Counted from the first letter of the stretch, positions 17,713-26,641 are shown. The stretch: DNA of 64,000 bases from Flagellimonas okinawensis (GCF_029194005.1 NZ_JARFVA010000005.1:1-64000), one strand, 5' to 3'. The notes: a model not told the origin generated them from the letters alone. Numbers and translations are program-made.

Positions 17713-19110
17713 ATGAAAAGAACACTTTTAATTTTGACCTATCTATTCGGTATGCAACTAGGTGCACAAGAAACAATCCCCAAACTTACAGGAAAGGTCA
17801 AAATCTCAATTGAACAAGGAACCATTGAAGCCGATTTATCTTTACGTGACATTCCACAGATAAAAGACTATTTCATTAGACTAAATTCGGGTTTGAACAT
17901 ATTGAATTTTAAGACTACCGAACCAAATGATTTCCTTCTGGGTTTTTCTGTGGCCCACAACGACACGCTCTCTTATGGAGAAACAAAAGCATACTTTTTC
18001 CCCGATGATACGGGTAAAGGGAAATTTTTGCCAAATGAGGTTCAAGTTAAATATGTAGGTAAATATCCTGTTGTTAAAGATACGCTCAACAATTACTCCA
18101 GGAAAGATTGGAGAGGAAACATCGCATTTAACCACAATTCTATTAGGGCAGATGGATTGCAATCCTCTTGGTATCCTGTACTATATGATATAACCAATGA
18201 CAAAACCTATGATAATCTCAAGTATGATGTGGAAATTGATTGTCAAGATTGCACAACCCTTTACATCAACGGCAACAAACCAGTAAATGCACAAAATTAT
18301 AGGTTCAAAAGTGATATTGCCCGCGAATTGACACTCTTTTGCGGAAATTTTGACTTTTCCGCGGTAGGGGATACCTATGTTTTGAATCCTAGTTTTACTA
18401 GTGAACAAATAAATGAATTTACTAACCTAATCAATTCATATAAGGACTTCTATACCCACAAACTGAACATACCATTTGACCAGGCGGTAACCTTTGTTGA
18501 AACAACACCAACTTCAAAGAAAGACGGTTGGATGTTCGTTTCCTATCCTTCAATTTTCAGTATTGGCTGGGGGGAAATGGGATTGATCAGTCTTTTTGAC
18601 CCTAAAATTCAAAATTGGTACAGGCCTTTCATAGCACACGAACTTGGACATTATTACTTTGGCACATATAAAGTTCTCAACTCTGAACTTGGGGATATGA
18701 TGACCGAGGGATTTGCAGAGTTTTTGTCATTAGAATTAACCAAAGCAATGATGGGAGCTGAGGTTTATGATAAAAAGATATCGGATAAAATAGAGGCACT
18801 CAAAGATTTTGACCCGATTTCAATGGGGAAAATAGAAGGTGAATCCCAGTATGGCAACAGGGAATTATATGTTTATTATTACGCTCCAATTGTTTTTACC
18901 GCCATCAAAAAGGAAATCGGTGAAGAGAAGATGTGGAAATGGTTGATTACAATCCTCACTACAGAAACCAATTTCACCAATTACAATTTCTTGATTCAAA
19001 CTTTAGATACAATCGTAAATGACCAACAACTGACCCGGTCCGTAGAAAGGCAATATCTGACCAGTGATAATTCACTAAAGAATGCAATTGCCAAACTAAC
19101 AATGAAATAA
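17713..19110 (+). CDS. M1-like (gluzincin) metallopeptidase, exported
   Basis: About 465 residues from the ATG at 17713, which is followed at once by a signal peptide (MKRTLLILTYLFGMQLGAQE). A frame from 17554 adds 53 residues without features and is not preferred. The zinc site is FIAHELGHYYFG (HExxH, about residue 310) with the distal Glu in MTEGFAEFLS about 18 residues later, as in M1 aminopeptidase-like proteins. The N-terminal half is beta-rich, as in that family. Peptide substrate unknown. Confidence 0.78.
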   Translation: MKRTLLILTYLFGMQLGAQETIPKLTGKVKISIEQGTIEADLSLRDIPQIKDYFIRLNSGLNILNFKTTEPNDFLLGFSVAHNDTLSYGETKAYFFPDDTGKGKFLPNEVQVKYVGKYPVVKDTLNNYSRKDWRGNIAFNHNSIRADGLQSSWYPVLYDITNDKTYDNLKYDVEIDCQDCTTLYINGNKPVNAQNYRFKSDIARELTLFCGNFDFSAVGDTYVLNPSFTSEQINEFTNLINSYKDFYTHKLNIPFDQAVTFVETTPTSKKDGWMFVSYPSIFSIGWGEMGLISLFDPKIQNWYRPFIAHELGHYYFGTYKVLNSELGDMMTEGFAEFLSLELTKAMMGAEVYDKKISDKIEALKDFDPISMGKIEGESQYGNRELYVYYYAPIVFTAIKKEIGEEKMWKWLITILTTETNFTNYNFLIQTLDTIVNDQQLTRSVERQYLTSDNSLKNAIAKLTMK

Positions 19111-19303
19111 AGTTTCTTTGTAACCATCTTTTGGCTATTCCATAGGATTTTACAATACATTGATAAGAGTCATTTACAACAACATATTTATGGATATTGC
19201 TATAGCGGCTTATATATAATCATAAAATCATGAACTGTCCCAACCTTCGACAGAATGGAATATCATGTTTATAGGGAAAGTTTGAACAAACAAAAATGAA
19301 TAA

Positions 19304-19702
19304 ATGGACATAGAATACAGTTTTAATAAAAGACCCACAACAGACCAAATAATTGAGCTTTACGACAACGCAGGTTTGCCACGTCCAACAAATGACAAGG
19401 AGAGAATGGAGCAAATGTTTGAAAATTCCAACCTGATTATAACAGCTTGGGACAATGAATTGCTGGTAGGTGTTTCTCGTTCCATTACCGATTGGGTCTG
19501 GGCTTGTTATCTGTCAGATCTTGCAGTTAGGGGTGATTACAAAAAAATGGGAATTGGAAGAAAACTGATAAGCTTGACAAAAGAAAAAGTGGGCAATCAA
19601 TCCATGGTATTACTTCTTTCAGTGCCAACGGCAATTGAATACTACCCAAAGGTTGGATTTAAAAAACAAGAAAGTAGCTTTATTATCGAAAGAGAACAAT
19701 GA
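19304..19702 (+). CDS. GNAT-family N-acetyltransferase
   Basis: Protein of 132 residues with a compact GNAT domain: LSDLAVRGDYKKMGIGRKLI holds the acetyl-CoA loop (RGDYKKMGIG, about 75-85) and YYPKVGFKKQESS the final strand. The last codons overlap the start of the next gene by 4 bp (ATGA), which implies translational coupling with the PdxH-like protein. Substrate unknown. Confidence 0.84.
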   Translation: MDIEYSFNKRPTTDQIIELYDNAGLPRPTNDKERMEQMFENSNLIITAWDNELLVGVSRSITDWVWACYLSDLAVRGDYKKMGIGRKLISLTKEKVGNQSMVLLLSVPTAIEYYPKVGFKKQESSFIIEREQ

Positions 19703-20274
19703 AAACTTCACCAATAAAAATTTTTAAGGAATGGTATAAAGAAGAACTTGATTTGACCCAGGTTCGAATTCCAACAGCTGTTTGTTTATCGACCCATGGA
19801 ACTGATGAATTCCCCAATGCCAGATTCGTGTCCCTAAAAGAAATAATCAATGATGCCTTCATCATAACCGGGCCATTGAATTCTCTCAAGGGAATCGAGA
19901 TAGCAAAGGACAACCATGTTGCTTTGACTTTTTGGTGGACTGAGACGGAGCGACAAATAAGAGTTCAAGGAATAGCGAGAAAAATACCTGAAAGACTTGC
20001 AGATAAATATTTCCATGAAAGGGATATCTATTCCAAAATAGTTTCTTCGATTTGTGAACAGGGTAAGGAAACCAAGGATGCGAAATTACTTGAACAAGAA
20101 ATACAACAAAGGGTTTCCAGAAAAGAAATGGTAGATAGACCCGAGGATTGGGGAGGGTTTTCAATTGACCCCGTGAGAATAGAATTCTTGGAATTTAAAG
20201 CATCCAGGTTCCATGACAGAAAGCTATTTGAACTTGAAAATGGGAAGTGGAAAGGAAAACAAATACAACCATAA
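19699..20274 (+). CDS. PdxH-like pyridoxamine 5'-phosphate oxidase
   Basis: FMN flavoprotein of 191 residues resembling pyridoxamine 5'-phosphate oxidase, which makes pyridoxal phosphate. Visible blocks: an N-terminal PNARFVSLKEI strand, the FMN-contact region FWWTETERQIRVQGIARKI, and the C-terminal dimerisation region DRPEDWGGF, RFHDRKLFEL and a final WKGKQIQP in place of the usual WxxxRLxP. It is about 20 residues shorter than typical PdxH. A chromosomal PdxH is likely elsewhere, so this may be a paralogue with another substrate. Confidence 0.8.
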   Translation: MKTSPIKIFKEWYKEELDLTQVRIPTAVCLSTHGTDEFPNARFVSLKEIINDAFIITGPLNSLKGIEIAKDNHVALTFWWTETERQIRVQGIARKIPERLADKYFHERDIYSKIVSSICEQGKETKDAKLLEQEIQQRVSRKEMVDRPEDWGGFSIDPVRIEFLEFKASRFHDRKLFELENGKWKGKQIQP

Positions 20275-20548
20275 AATACCAAGTAAAAGTCCATAACATT
20301 AGATAAAATTTAATTTTTATAGCTCTTTCAGGAACTTGTTTACTGAATTGAGTTAAGTATTATCGTGTTTTATCTAGATTTCTGCTCTTTCTTGTCAAGT
20401 AAAACAATCAATTGGTTATTTAGGGAGATGTAATAATTTATAATTAAATTTTATGTCTACGAAGAGAGATAGCTAAAAGTGGTCTGTAATTCGGTTAGTA
20501 AACAAAATATAAGCAAGGTAAACCCAGTAAACATAAGGGATAGCGGAT
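20275..20548. other. Spacer between PdxH-like gene and second tRNA fragment
   Basis: About 270 bp of AT-rich sequence with no gene, RNA or repeat that I can support. Confidence 0.5.
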
Positions 20549-20573
20549 AAGGTTCGAATCCTTCCGCGATCAC
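20549..20573 (+). other. Second 3' fragment of tRNA-Arg, attachment-site remnant
   Basis: AAGGTTCGAATCCTTCCGCG and the following ATCAC match the T-arm and acceptor 3' end of the fragment at 8023-8047. It is shorter: the anticodon part seen at 8006 is absent, so the shared core lies within the T-arm. It marks the right end of the 8.05-20.55 kb island. Confidence 0.8.
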
Positions 20574-20576
20574 AGA

Positions 20577-20611
20577 AAAAAGCCCCCATATTTGTGGGGG
20601 CTTTTTTTGTA
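20577..20611 (+). terminator. Rho-independent terminator after second tRNA fragment
   Basis: GCCCCCA and TGGGGGC form a stem with a 6-7 nt loop and a T7 tail. Counterpart of the terminator at 8051-8082, with a changed loop. Confidence 0.85.
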
Positions 20612-20842
20612 GCCATACTTTACCAATTGGTTTGTTAGGCAAACAATCATAACAGATTACATTGTAGCTCGAGCTAAATTTTATTCAGGACAGTCTTCGA
20701 GTAGGGGTATAAAGGACACCGTTTAATTGAACTTTTAGAGTAAAACGATTCCACTGGTATGTTAAAGTTCATTTTCCCCGTACTAATTAAATAGTTTCCA
20801 TTTTACCCTTTATTTGAACTTTCAGGTTATGGTTTTTGGTTA
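20612..20842. repeat. tRNA-adjacent conserved block, copy 2; possible head site of the cassette array
   Basis: Diverged partner of 8083-8304. Here the relation to the cassette repeat is clear. 20718-20735 is an inverted copy (reverse complement AAAGTTCAATTAAACGGT, 16 of 18 match). 20807-20822 is another (reverse complement AAAGTTCAAATAAAGG, 15 of 16). Between them lies a forward half AAAGTTCA at 20764-20771, which can pair with TGAACTTT at 20815-20822 in a hairpin with a 43-nt loop. Also TAAAACGATT at 20741-20750 resembles the 3' half of the repeat. It may be the platform at which cassettes join, or simply the ancestral flank. Confidence 0.65.
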
Positions 20843-20983
20843 CGTAATAGAATTATAATATCAATTTAATATACACCAATACTTTCACCTCTTACCTATT
20901 TTTTTTATAAGAAAAATAGACTAATTTGTATGTCAAACCATTAACTCAAATTTTTAGATTATTTCATCCATAAGACTTTCAAT

Positions 20984-22723
20984 TTGAAAAACACTACCAT
21001 TACAGCTATCCTTTTTCTCTTTTTTGCAATCCATTCGTTTAGTCAAAAATCAATCCATGGACGGATTACCAATTCAGGTGATCCACTCTCAAATGTGCAT
21101 GTGTCCAATATTGCCAGCGGAGCCGTAACGACATCGAATGCAGAAGGGTATTATGAGATTTTCGCCAATCCCAAGGAGGAAATAAGTTATACCTATATCG
21201 GCATGGACACCATATCCATTATAGTGGAAGACGTGACCAGAATTCTAAATGTAAATATGAGACTTAGTATGGAAGAGTTGGATGAAGTTCAAGTGGTGGG
21301 CAGAGAGAGAAAAAACAAGCAACGACAGCTAGAATCAGAATATGATGTGAATACAAATATTATTAAGTCAAGTTTTGGATTTTTAAACAAAGAAACTGCT
21401 GGTTATTCGTTGCGAATTATAGATGAAGAGGAATTAGACAATGCTCCTGATATTAATTCGGTTTTGTTGGGGAGGTTGGCAGGTGTTTATGCATTTTGTG
21501 ATCCCGAAACTGATAAGTTGTTGGTGAAAATGCGATCTAACCAAAGTATTCAAAATGCTAGGGGACCTATTTTTGACGTTGATGGTTTGATATTACCTGA
21601 AGTTAGTTGTAGTTTTCTTTTTGGAAATGTTCGTAGAATAGCTTTTATCCCATCGCTTGCAGGTACAACTCTATATGGTACCCAAGGAAGCGGAGGAGTG
21701 GTTGTTATCAATACAAAATCTGGAACGATGACTCCTCGTGAAAAAAACAACAAACCATTTGATCAAGCAAAACTTAGAAACAATTATTTGAAGGGTAAAG
21801 TTGTTCAAAATGGACAAGGGGAATCACTGCCCCAATATTTGATTAACCTTCAAAACAGTAAAACTATTGAGGAAGCTAAAATCGAATATGGTCAAATGGA
21901 ACTTGTTTATGGGAACAATCTCAACTTTATATTGGATTCCTATGTTCATTTTTATGAAGTTAGAAAAGAAAAGGAGTTTGCAGATTCCATTTTGGAACGA
22001 TTCGTTCAGGTTTCAGAGAATAATCCAGTTATGTTGAAAGCAATGGCCTATACTTTGGAGGAAGAAAAAAGGAATGAAAAAGCACATGAAATTTTCAAAA
22101 AAATATATCAGTTAAGACCTGATTATGCTCAAAGCTACATAGATCTGGCCAATAGTTACCGTAATTTGGATATGCCTGAATCCGCAACTTCACTTTTTGC
22201 AAGGCGTTCCTATTTATTGGACGAAGGGATTTTACAGAACGATTCCTTGAACTTGGAAACCCTTGTACAGCGTGAAATTGACAACTTGTTTTTACTGGAG
22301 AACAGTTCCGTGAAGATCCAAACAAGAAAGAAGACCGATCAAGATTTCTACAATACCCGATTGGTTTTCGAGTGGAGTGATTCCGAAGCCGAATTTGATT
22401 TACAGTTCGTGAATCCCGACAACCAGTATTTTAATTGGAAGCATAGCTTGGCTGAAATGCCTGAACGAATCCGTTCCGAAAAACGTTTGGGTTTTTCCAT
22501 GGCAGATTTTCTGTTGGATGATGAGTTGCTTGGTGTTTGGAAGGTAAATGCGACCTATTTGGGTAACAAACAATTGTCCCCCACCTACCTAAAAGCTACC
22601 ATTTACAAGAATTATGGAAGTAAATTCCAGAGTAAGGAAGTCAAGGTGTTCAGGTTGGGACTGAAAGATACCAACCAACATTTGTTTGAGTTTAAAATAC
22701 CTTCAAGTTTAGTAGAGAACTAA
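20984..22723 (+). CDS. Exported TonB-plug-like protein with TPR region, no barrel
   Basis: Protein of 579 residues starting at a TTG (MKNTTITAILFLFF signal peptide, about 1-20). A carboxypeptidase-regulatory-like domain follows (about 22-100: IHGRITNSGDPLSNVHVSN), then a TonB receptor plug-like domain (about 130-250: DINSVLLGRLAGVYAF, ending GGVVVINTKSG). There is no beta-barrel; a TPR-like helical region (about 300-430) and a short beta C-terminus take its place. Such truncated SusC-like proteins occur in Flavobacteriia but their role is not known. The first forward array repeat lies 12 bp after its stop, so it is probably the first cassette gene. Confidence 0.7.
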   Translation: MKNTTITAILFLFFAIHSFSQKSIHGRITNSGDPLSNVHVSNIASGAVTTSNAEGYYEIFANPKEEISYTYIGMDTISIIVEDVTRILNVNMRLSMEELDEVQVVGRERKNKQRQLESEYDVNTNIIKSSFGFLNKETAGYSLRIIDEEELDNAPDINSVLLGRLAGVYAFCDPETDKLLVKMRSNQSIQNARGPIFDVDGLILPEVSCSFLFGNVRRIAFIPSLAGTTLYGTQGSGGVVVINTKSGTMTPREKNNKPFDQAKLRNNYLKGKVVQNGQGESLPQYLINLQNSKTIEEAKIEYGQMELVYGNNLNFILDSYVHFYEVRKEKEFADSILERFVQVSENNPVMLKAMAYTLEEEKRNEKAHEIFKKIYQLRPDYAQSYIDLANSYRNLDMPESATSLFARRSYLLDEGILQNDSLNLETLVQREIDNLFLLENSSVKIQTRKKTDQDFYNTRLVFEWSDSEAEFDLQFVNPDNQYFNWKHSLAEMPERIRSEKRLGFSMADFLLDDELLGVWKVNATYLGNKQLSPTYLKATIYKNYGSKFQSKEVKVFRLGLKDTNQHLFEFKIPSSLVEN

Positions 22724-22735
22724 CTTCCAAAAATC

Positions 22736-22753
22736 AAAGTTCAAATAAACGAT
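22736..22753 (+). repeat. Array repeat 1
   Basis: Perfect copy. Its last two bases are the AT of the ATG (22752) that starts the next lipoprotein gene. Confidence 0.92.
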
Positions 22754-23114
22754 GAATAGGGTTTTATTAATCTTGTTGTTAATTGTTATGGTTGGTTGCA
22801 GTACCAAAATAAAAGAACAAAGGTTCGATAAGAACACCTGGAATGATATGGATGATATTTTTTATTCAAATAGGGAGGCCATGGTCAACGATTTAATAGA
22901 AAATTACCTGTACAAAGGGATGTCCTATTCCAAACTCGAAGAACTTCTTGGTCCACACAATAACTATGCGAATATTGGACAGTGGACAATCGGATATGAA
23001 ATTATGGTTGATTATGGGAGGGATATTGATCCTGTTAAAGGTAAAACCCTGTACTTTAAGTTGGATAAAGACTCAACAATTATCAATTACCAATTAGAAT
23101 ACTGGGAACATTAA
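22752..23114 (+). CDS. Small lipoprotein, cassette gene
   Basis: Predicted lipoprotein of 120 residues: signal peptide with lipobox VMVGC (Cys near residue 16). The mature part holds YLYKGMSYSKLEELLGPHNNY, a BamE/SmpA-like helix-turn pattern found in many small periplasmic proteins. The start ATG is formed by the end of repeat 1 plus one base, so the repeat sets the translation start. No family name can be given with confidence. Confidence 0.7.
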   Translation: MNRVLLILLLIVMVGCSTKIKEQRFDKNTWNDMDDIFYSNREAMVNDLIENYLYKGMSYSKLEELLGPHNNYANIGQWTIGYEIMVDYGRDIDPVKGKTLYFKLDKDSTIINYQLEYWEH

Positions 23115-23130
23115 TCAGTTAGTTAAAAAC

Positions 23131-23148
23131 AAAATTCAAATAAACAAT
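23131..23148 (+). repeat. Array repeat 2
   Basis: AAAATTCAAATAAACAAT, two changes from consensus. It follows the lipoprotein stop by 16 bp. Confidence 0.82.
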
Positions 23149-23181
23149 CAACCTTCTTAAACTAGATAAATTACCAAACCA

Positions 23182-23826
23182 TTGAAAGCATCAGAATCCC
23201 GAAAAATAGAGACAAACAAATTTCTGGAATCAAAAGGTATTCCAATTTGTGAACACTTGCCATTGATTGAAAATAGTCAAGAAGTCATTCTGAGAAAGCC
23301 ATCTGAAATTGCATCTAGGATTATGATATTGACTGGTATTGTTGACACAGCTTTCGATGAAGACAGAAAAGAAATAATAAGTTGGTTAAAAGAAATCAAT
23401 CTATGGGAAAGTGTCTCAAAATCCGAAAAGGAATACTTGACCAAAAAGAGTTTAACCAAAGAAGATAAAATCGCTGCTAGTTGGCGAACCGAAGCAGTAA
23501 ACGTCCTTTTCTGGTCTCTTGGAATGGTTGACAAACTTAATGAACCAATCGAAGAATGCGATTTGACTAAAGCCCATGAAGGAACAAAAGAAAAATATGG
23601 GTCTTTGGATAATTTCATTAAGCAATCAGAAATTCGAAGTACCGAAGAAATACTAGATCAAACTGACCTTATTTATCGAATACATTGGGCGGTAAGGGAT
23701 GCTGGATTAAATAATAGACCATATCCTAATGGATATAATCCCTCAATTGTTTATCAAAGACATTACGCACTAAATTGGATTACTTGCTACCAGGAAGATT
23801 GGGATGATATTACAACTGATACTTAA
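23182..23826 (+). CDS. DUF4272-family protein, cassette gene
   Basis: Soluble protein of 214 residues, TTG start. The C-terminal region carries the marks of DUF4272: RSTEEILDQTDLIYRIHWAV followed by a stretch ending VYQRHYALNWIT and DWDDITTDT. DUF4272 proteins are widespread, often in loci of accessory or immunity-like genes, and have no established activity. It fills its own unit between repeats 2 and 3. Confidence 0.82.
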   Translation: MKASESRKIETNKFLESKGIPICEHLPLIENSQEVILRKPSEIASRIMILTGIVDTAFDEDRKEIISWLKEINLWESVSKSEKEYLTKKSLTKEDKIAASWRTEAVNVLFWSLGMVDKLNEPIEECDLTKAHEGTKEKYGSLDNFIKQSEIRSTEEILDQTDLIYRIHWAVRDAGLNNRPYPNGYNPSIVYQRHYALNWITCYQEDWDDITTDT

Positions 23827-23855
23827 AATGAAATCAAATTGCATATATCAATAAT

Positions 23856-23873
23856 AAAGTTCAAATAAACGAT
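23856..23873 (+). repeat. Array repeat 3
   Basis: Perfect copy, between the DUF4272 gene (stop 23826) and the zinc-ribbon gene (ATG 23883). Confidence 0.93.
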
Positions 23874-23882
23874 TGAAAAGCA

Positions 23883-24179
23883 ATGAAAATTCCAGAAATA
23901 AAATTAATCCCAAATCCGAAAACACAAGATGCACGAGAAGCTTTGGGGTTTGAGTGGAATGAAGTTGCAGGGACAAGACACAAACTGGGAGGTGAACCTG
24001 ATGGTATAACAGAAGAACAATTCCCTAATTGTGATTCATGTAAGAATCCAATGAGTTTTTATGCCCAAATTGATTCGATAGGTGACAAATACAATCTTGC
24101 AGATTGTATGGTAATTCATCAATTTGTATGTTTTGATTGCTTTGAAGTAGCTTGTCAACTAAATCAAACAAAAGTTTAA
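23883..24179 (+). CDS. Small CxxC protein, DUF1963-like, cassette gene
   Basis: Protein of 98 residues with two Cys pairs, CDSCKNPM and VCFDCFEV, which can bind zinc. The blocks HKLGGEPDGI and MSFYAQIDSIGDKY resemble the C-terminal part of DUF1963/YwqG-type proteins (LGGxP and FxxQxD motifs). The stop codon TAA (24177-24179) lies inside repeat 4, where C7 is changed to T. Function unknown. Confidence 0.7.
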   Translation: MKIPEIKLIPNPKTQDAREALGFEWNEVAGTRHKLGGEPDGITEEQFPNCDSCKNPMSFYAQIDSIGDKYNLADCMVIHQFVCFDCFEVACQLNQTKV

Positions 24180-24188
24180 ATAAACGAT
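24171..24188 (+). repeat. Array repeat 4
   Basis: AAAGTTTAAATAAACGAT, one change (C7 to T) that creates an earlier TAA used as the stop of the zinc-ribbon gene. Confidence 0.9.
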
Positions 24189-24191
24189 AAG

Positions 24192-24452
24192 ATGAACGTA
24201 GTAAGACAATTTGATGTTTTTGAAAAGTCATTAGACCACATTCATCACGAAATTGAGATTGTAGATTTCGACCTTGAGGCGGCAAAAAATTGTCTTGAAA
24301 ACATAGAAGATGATCCAATGCTTTACAACGGTTACAAGATTGAGGGAGAAATAAAATTATTTTTCGAAAATCTAGGGTATGAATTCGAGACAGAAAAATA
24401 TGATTATTTCTTGTGCTGCTACCAAGATAACAACCAAGAAAAGTTCAAATAA
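24192..24452 (+). CDS. Small acidic protein of unknown function, cassette gene
   Basis: Acidic soluble protein of 86 residues (MNVVRQFDVFEKSLDHIHHE). It begins 3 bp after repeat 4 and its last three codons and stop (F-K-stop preceded by K) are supplied by repeat 5. I do not recognise a family. The helix-rich, acidic make-up would fit an immunity protein, but that is only a guess. Confidence 0.6.
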   Translation: MNVVRQFDVFEKSLDHIHHEIEIVDFDLEAAKNCLENIEDDPMLYNGYKIEGEIKLFFENLGYEFETEKYDYFLCCYQDNNQEKFK

Positions 24453-24457
24453 ACGAT
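24440..24457 (+). repeat. Array repeat 5
   Basis: Perfect copy. Read in frame as K-F-K-stop at the end of the acidic protein. Confidence 0.93.
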
Positions 24458-24463
24458 TGCAAG

Positions 24464-24907
24464 ATGAAGTTTGAAAGAATCAAATTTGGAATTAGAGTGC
24501 TAATCGGACTTCTTCTAATTCGCCAAACTAAGCCGATGCTTTTAAAAATAATCTTGATTGGACTTGCCCTAAGTGTTGGACTTTCTTTTCTCTCCGAGAA
24601 TATTAACATAAACATTTCTTTTTTCAGCTTCGGTGCACTCACCCTTATATTCACAATTTGGAGTATTCTTAAAAGCAAATGGACAGGAATGATAATTGGG
24701 CTTTTTGCATTTTTGTCATTTACTTGGAGCTATATGAACTTTTCACATTGGGGCATATTACAGTTCCTGATGTTAATACCGCTTGGGTTTTATACTTGGA
24801 CCTTGTTCAACAAAAAGGATTTCAAAAATGAGCTTGGCGTTTTTACTGCTCTTGCAAGTTTTGAATTGACTGAGTTCATATTATGTATATCAAGAATGAT
24901 GAGTTGA
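24464..24907 (+). CDS. Small integral membrane protein, cassette gene
   Basis: Protein of 147 residues with about four transmembrane helices: LLLIRQTKPMLLKIILIGLA and the following stretch, ISFFSFGALTLIFTIWSIL, GMIIGLFAFLSFTW and LQFLMLIPLGFYTW. No recognised domain. It shares its unit with a second gene: no repeat separates it from the gene at 24952. Confidence 0.62.
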   Translation: MKFERIKFGIRVLIGLLLIRQTKPMLLKIILIGLALSVGLSFLSENININISFFSFGALTLIFTIWSILKSKWTGMIIGLFAFLSFTWSYMNFSHWGILQFLMLIPLGFYTWTLFNKKDFKNELGVFTALASFELTEFILCISRMMS

Positions 24908-24951
24908 CAGAAAAATTGGTAATAATAGGTTGAACATAAGTATCTTGAGAA

Positions 24952-25455
24952 ATGGTTAGATTTTTGATTATGATTTTAATGCTATCATTTTTAGGATTAG
25001 GAAAAGGTAGAGCTCAAGAAAAAGATCCGATGGAAGAGCCAAAAGGAATAATAGGTAGATACTATGAAGATGACCTTCCTATAATTATGAAGTTTGTGAA
25101 TGAACTCCCAAATGATTCAATCATAAGTAAATTTCCTTTCCTTACAGTGGTCTCATGGAAATATGATGGAAGTGAGAGAAATGGAATGCCACCAAAAAGT
25201 GTTAATGAAAGAATGATTTTACTTGAGGGGGCTTTAGAAAGTTCTATGAGCAATTCAGATATTTTCACTCACGTATATAGCAGAACAGGAAATAATTTAA
25301 AAGAATTGGTTTATTATACAACCAAACAAGATGAGTTTATGAAAATGCTCAATGGTGCTTTAGAAAAGTACGATGTTTTTCCTATTGAAATAAACTTTTA
25401 TGAGGACAGGGAGTGGACTGATTTCAAGAAGATACTGAAAGATTTTAAAAAATAA
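24952..25455 (+). CDS. Exported protein of unknown function, cassette gene
   Basis: Protein of 167 residues with a signal peptide (about 1-21, ending GRAQE). The mature part is mixed alpha/beta with a basic C-terminus (FKKILKDFKK). The stop (25453-25455) comes one base before repeat 6. It is the second gene of its unit. No family recognised. Confidence 0.6.
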   Translation: MVRFLIMILMLSFLGLGKGRAQEKDPMEEPKGIIGRYYEDDLPIIMKFVNELPNDSIISKFPFLTVVSWKYDGSERNGMPPKSVNERMILLEGALESSMSNSDIFTHVYSRTGNNLKELVYYTTKQDEFMKMLNGALEKYDVFPIEINFYEDREWTDFKKILKDFKK

Positions 25456-25456
25456 T

Positions 25457-25474
25457 AAAGTTCAATAAAACGAT
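25457..25474 (+). repeat. Array repeat 6
   Basis: AAAGTTCAATAAAACGAT, two changes in the centre. The inverted relic at 8189-8206 is closest to this variant. Confidence 0.85.
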
Positions 25475-25501
25475 TTGATTTCAAAAAACAACAGTCTTTT
25501 C

Positions 25502-26641
25502 ATGAGATATTTCTTAAATGCTTTGATTGTACTTTTATTTTCCGGTTTATCTTCTGCTCAGGTAAAAGAGAACATCTATGAACTAAACCATATTGAAAAT
25601 CTGTTAACTTATGATGTAGAGCAAATAATCAGTAAAAGGGTTGAGGGTAAAAGAGTTGTATTTTTGGGAGAGGCAGAACATCATATTGGCTCAGACTTTT
25701 TGGCAAAAACCAATTTCGTAAAATATTTGGTTACGGAACTTGGCTATACTGAGATTGCATTTGAGAGCGATTTCTTTGGCCTTTATTTCGAACATGATAA
25801 AAAAAATATATTCCCCCATTGGTCAAGAGTAGAACAGTGCAAGGAATTGTTTGATTTTTTAGATAAAAACAATGTGACGATATGGGGCTTTGACAATCAG
25901 ACCCATTCTCCCTATAGCTACTATAACTTTACAAAAAAGCTGATTGACTTCTTAAACAAAAATTCCATTGAATTTGATCAAAGTTTCATTTCATCTATAG
26001 ATGCCATAATTAAAAATGGCCCCACTTCAAATAAGGTGCTTGATGATTCAGTAGTTGACTCTGTGATTTTGAACTTAAACCAGCTTTTGGACAACGAGCA
26101 TATTAAACGGGATAAACTTTGGCATCAATTTTTAGAAAGTTTCAAAAGTGCTGTTTTAATATATACGACCCACAGTGGAAAAAAGAAAGGTATTCCAATT
26201 CGAGACAGACAAATGGCCAAAAACTTGGATTTCTTGGTCAATAACCTTTCTGATAAAAAAATCATCGTTTGGTTGGCCAATGCACATATGGCAAAATTTG
26301 AGTATGGTTTTATGGATGGGGAAACAATGGGAGCTCAATTTGTAAATTTAAATCCCAATATGTCGTATCATATTGCTGTATCCTCTATAAATATGCCCTA
26401 CAGAAAGGAAAAATGGATTAAAAAATCCAGTGAGGATGAGGAAAACCTTTTACACTTATTGCCAACGACCGAGAAAAATTATTTTATTGATTCAACAGCA
26501 TTAATTGATAATAATCCTGAGTTTAAGGAGAAGGAATTTGAAGGAATGTTTAATTTGAGAAAGGACAAAACCAATTGGTTCAGACTTTTCGATGCCCTTG
26601 TATTTATATCGAAAGGGGAAAGAATAAAGTATTTGAAATGA
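25502..26641 (+). CDS. Erythromycin-esterase-like hydrolase, exported, cassette gene
   Basis: About 379 residues from the ATG at 25502, followed by a signal peptide (MRYFLNALIVLLFSGLSSAQ); a TTG at 25475 next to the repeat would add nine residues. The domain resembles the EreA/EreB (succinoglycan-biosynthesis-like) superfamily: VVFLGEAEHHIGSD holds the Glu and His of the active site (about 45-55), EIAFESDFFGLY follows, and VWLANAHMAKFE is the third block. Members hydrolyse macrolide lactones or other esters, but the exported form here makes antibiotic resistance doubtful. Confidence 0.72.
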   Translation: MRYFLNALIVLLFSGLSSAQVKENIYELNHIENLLTYDVEQIISKRVEGKRVVFLGEAEHHIGSDFLAKTNFVKYLVTELGYTEIAFESDFFGLYFEHDKKNIFPHWSRVEQCKELFDFLDKNNVTIWGFDNQTHSPYSYYNFTKKLIDFLNKNSIEFDQSFISSIDAIIKNGPTSNKVLDDSVVDSVILNLNQLLDNEHIKRDKLWHQFLESFKSAVLIYTTHSGKKKGIPIRDRQMAKNLDFLVNNLSDKKIIVWLANAHMAKFEYGFMDGETMGAQFVNLNPNMSYHIAVSSINMPYRKEKWIKKSSEDEENLLHLLPTTEKNYFIDSTALIDNNPEFKEKEFEGMFNLRKDKTNWFRLFDALVFISKGERIKYLK

